NCBI GenBank assembly: GCA_020072565.1
Contig: JAIQGI010000003.1
Span: 186,001 to 250,000 of the forward strand
Length of the DNA stretch: 64,000 bases
Direction: 5' to 3'
DNA from: Terriglobia bacterium
GTDB lineage: Bacteria; Acidobacteriota; UBA6911
Position 1 is the stretch's first letter, and every line of letters starts with the position of its first letter. The notes beneath the pieces are model-generated. The model searched no databases, was not told the origin of the DNA, and saw only the letters and a program-made list of their open reading frames with translations. Both the position numbers and the translations under genes were made by a program. Below are positions 63,170 to 64,000 of this stretch, piece after piece.

Positions 63170-64000
63170 CGGAAGAGCGGTGGGAAGCCTCGCGGATCTG
63201 CTTCATGCATGAGGCCATAAACCGCCTCGAAAACCTGCTCCCGGTTCGGCTTCGAGAAGTAATCGCCGTCAGAGCCATAAGGCGGCCGGTGCTCCCGGGC
63301 GGGTAATGTCCGAGGTGCCGCGTCGAGCCATTCGTAGCCGCCCTGCCGTTCGATAGTCTGCTGCATCATGTAGGCCGTAGCTCCCCCGGGTGAATCCTCG
63401 TCCACGAAGAGCACGCGGTTTGTTTTCCTGAGCGATTCCACGATTACGCCGCGCAAGTCGAACGGCGTCAGTGTCCGCACGTCGATCAGCTCCACCTCGA
63501 TGCCGACCCGGCTCAGCAGTTCCGCCGCTTCCTCCGCAACTGTACAGCAGGCGCCATAAGTGACGACGGTCGCATGCCTGCCGGTCCTGATCACCTCCGG
63601 CACGCCGAGCGGAATCGTAAACTCTGCGATGTTGTCCGGCAAGGGCGCCCTGCGCCGATAGGCATTCAGCACCTCGACGATGAGCGCCGTATCGTCCGAG
63701 CGCAGGATCGTGTTGTAGAAGCCCGCGGCCTGCGTGGAGTCGCGCGGCACGCAGATGTAGATGCCCCGCAGCAGATCGATCAGGCCGGACATGGGAGAGC
63801 CCGAATGCCAGATGCCCTCGAGCCGGTGCCCCCGGGTCCGGATGATCACAGGCGCCTTCTGCCCTCCCCGCGTGCGCCAGCGCAGCGTGGCCAGATCATC
63901 CGACATGATCTGCAGCGCATAGAGAGCGTAGTCCAGGTATTGGATTTCCGCGATCGGGCGGAGGCCGCGCAGCGCCATTCCGATGGCCTGCCCCAGAATC
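63166..64000 (-). CDS. 2-oxoacid dehydrogenase E1 beta / transketolase C-like protein (5' end outside window)
   Basis: The frame is open to the window edge, so the N terminus is missing; 278 residues are visible. The segments [40 protein letters not shown] and [20 protein letters not shown] belong to the E1-beta pyrimidine/thiamine-binding fold. The transketolase C-terminal domain follows ([20 protein letters not shown], and [10 protein letters not shown]). Pyruvate, branched-chain or a related 2-oxoacid could be the substrate; the alpha part may be fused upstream, as in some E1 proteins. It shares a CTAG stop overlap with rpiB. Confidence 0.88.
   Translation of the reverse strand, partial: ILGQAIGMALRGLRPIAEIQYLDYALYALQIMSDDLATLRWRTRGGQKAPVIIRTRGHRLEGIWHSGSPMSGLIDLLRGIYICVPRDSTQAAGFYNTILRSDDTALIVEVLNAYRRRAPLPDNIAEFTIPLGVPEVIRTGRHATVVTYGACCTVAEEAAELLSRVGIEVELIDVRTLTPFDLRGVIVESLRKTNRVLFVDEDSPGGATAYMMQQTIERQGGYEWLDAAPRTLPAREHRPPYGSDGDYFSKPNREQVFEAVYGLMHEADPRGFPPLFR

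Noticed and set aside
1-64000. tRNA or rRNA genes
   Set aside because: No intergenic stretch read on both strands showed a convincing T-loop and acceptor pairing, and none is long enough for rRNA. A dedicated tRNA search could still find one I missed.

Overview
This 64 kb, GC-rich, gene-dense window carries no rRNA, tRNA, CRISPR array, transposase or prophage that I can recognise. It looks like chromosomal housekeeping DNA of a diderm bacterium: it encodes LolA, LspA, RseP, UppS, CdsA and a Mpl-type murein-recycling ligase. The best taxonomic hint is two secreted VWFA-related proteins of the kind abundant in Acidobacteriota, together with a Tricorn-like S41 protease, paired sigma/anti-sigma genes and many dispersed intergenic repeats. 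Acidobacteriota is therefore my inference, not a proof.

Layout. 0-14.4 kb: a HEAT-cyclophilin gene (cut by the window edge), a MoxR/Mg-chelatase-like ATPase with an amber-interrupted VWA partner, a Tricorn-type protease, a secreted phospholipase D-like protein, a VOC protein, and mpl between two VWFA proteins. 14.6-18 kb: an ECF sigma factor, an emfourin-protealysin pair and rfbC. 18-25.7 kb: ammA-like AMMECR1, pgsA, a universal stress protein, a site-2 protease with CBS domains, an NDP-sugar nucleotidyltransferase, uvrC and a GatB/YqeY protein. 25.7-30.8 kb: a minus-strand run ileS-lspA-lolA-suhB. 31-36.7 kb: a proteostasis cluster (hsp20, hsp20, clpB, htpX, grpE) with twin promoter boxes. 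36.7-39.1 kb: an ECF sigma factor with a zinc-finger anti-sigma factor. 39.3-46.4 kb: orphan nuoF, a histone-deacetylase-like enzyme with a MEMO protein, ruvC, yebC, pyrE and truA. 45.6-57 kb: the usual uppS-cdsA-dxr-rseP order is split by a reverse-strand trehalose island (DUF5752, treT, treY, treZ). 57-64 kb: a damaged STAS/RsbW partner-switch pair, a BRCT-MerR-TPR fusion, a ferredoxin-methyltransferase fusion, a lipoprotein amidohydrolase, rpiB and the 3' part of an E1-beta-like dehydrogenase gene.

Themes. Trehalose synthesis by two routes, chaperones and proteases, and several membrane or secreted peptidases point to investment in stress tolerance and envelope quality control. Three genes carry apparent lesions (VWA amber codon, clpB frameshift, STAS internal deletion). 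Either the genome is accumulating damage or the assembly has local errors, and read-level checking would separate these. The most unusual protein architectures are the BRCT-MerR-TPR protein and the ferredoxin-methyltransferase.
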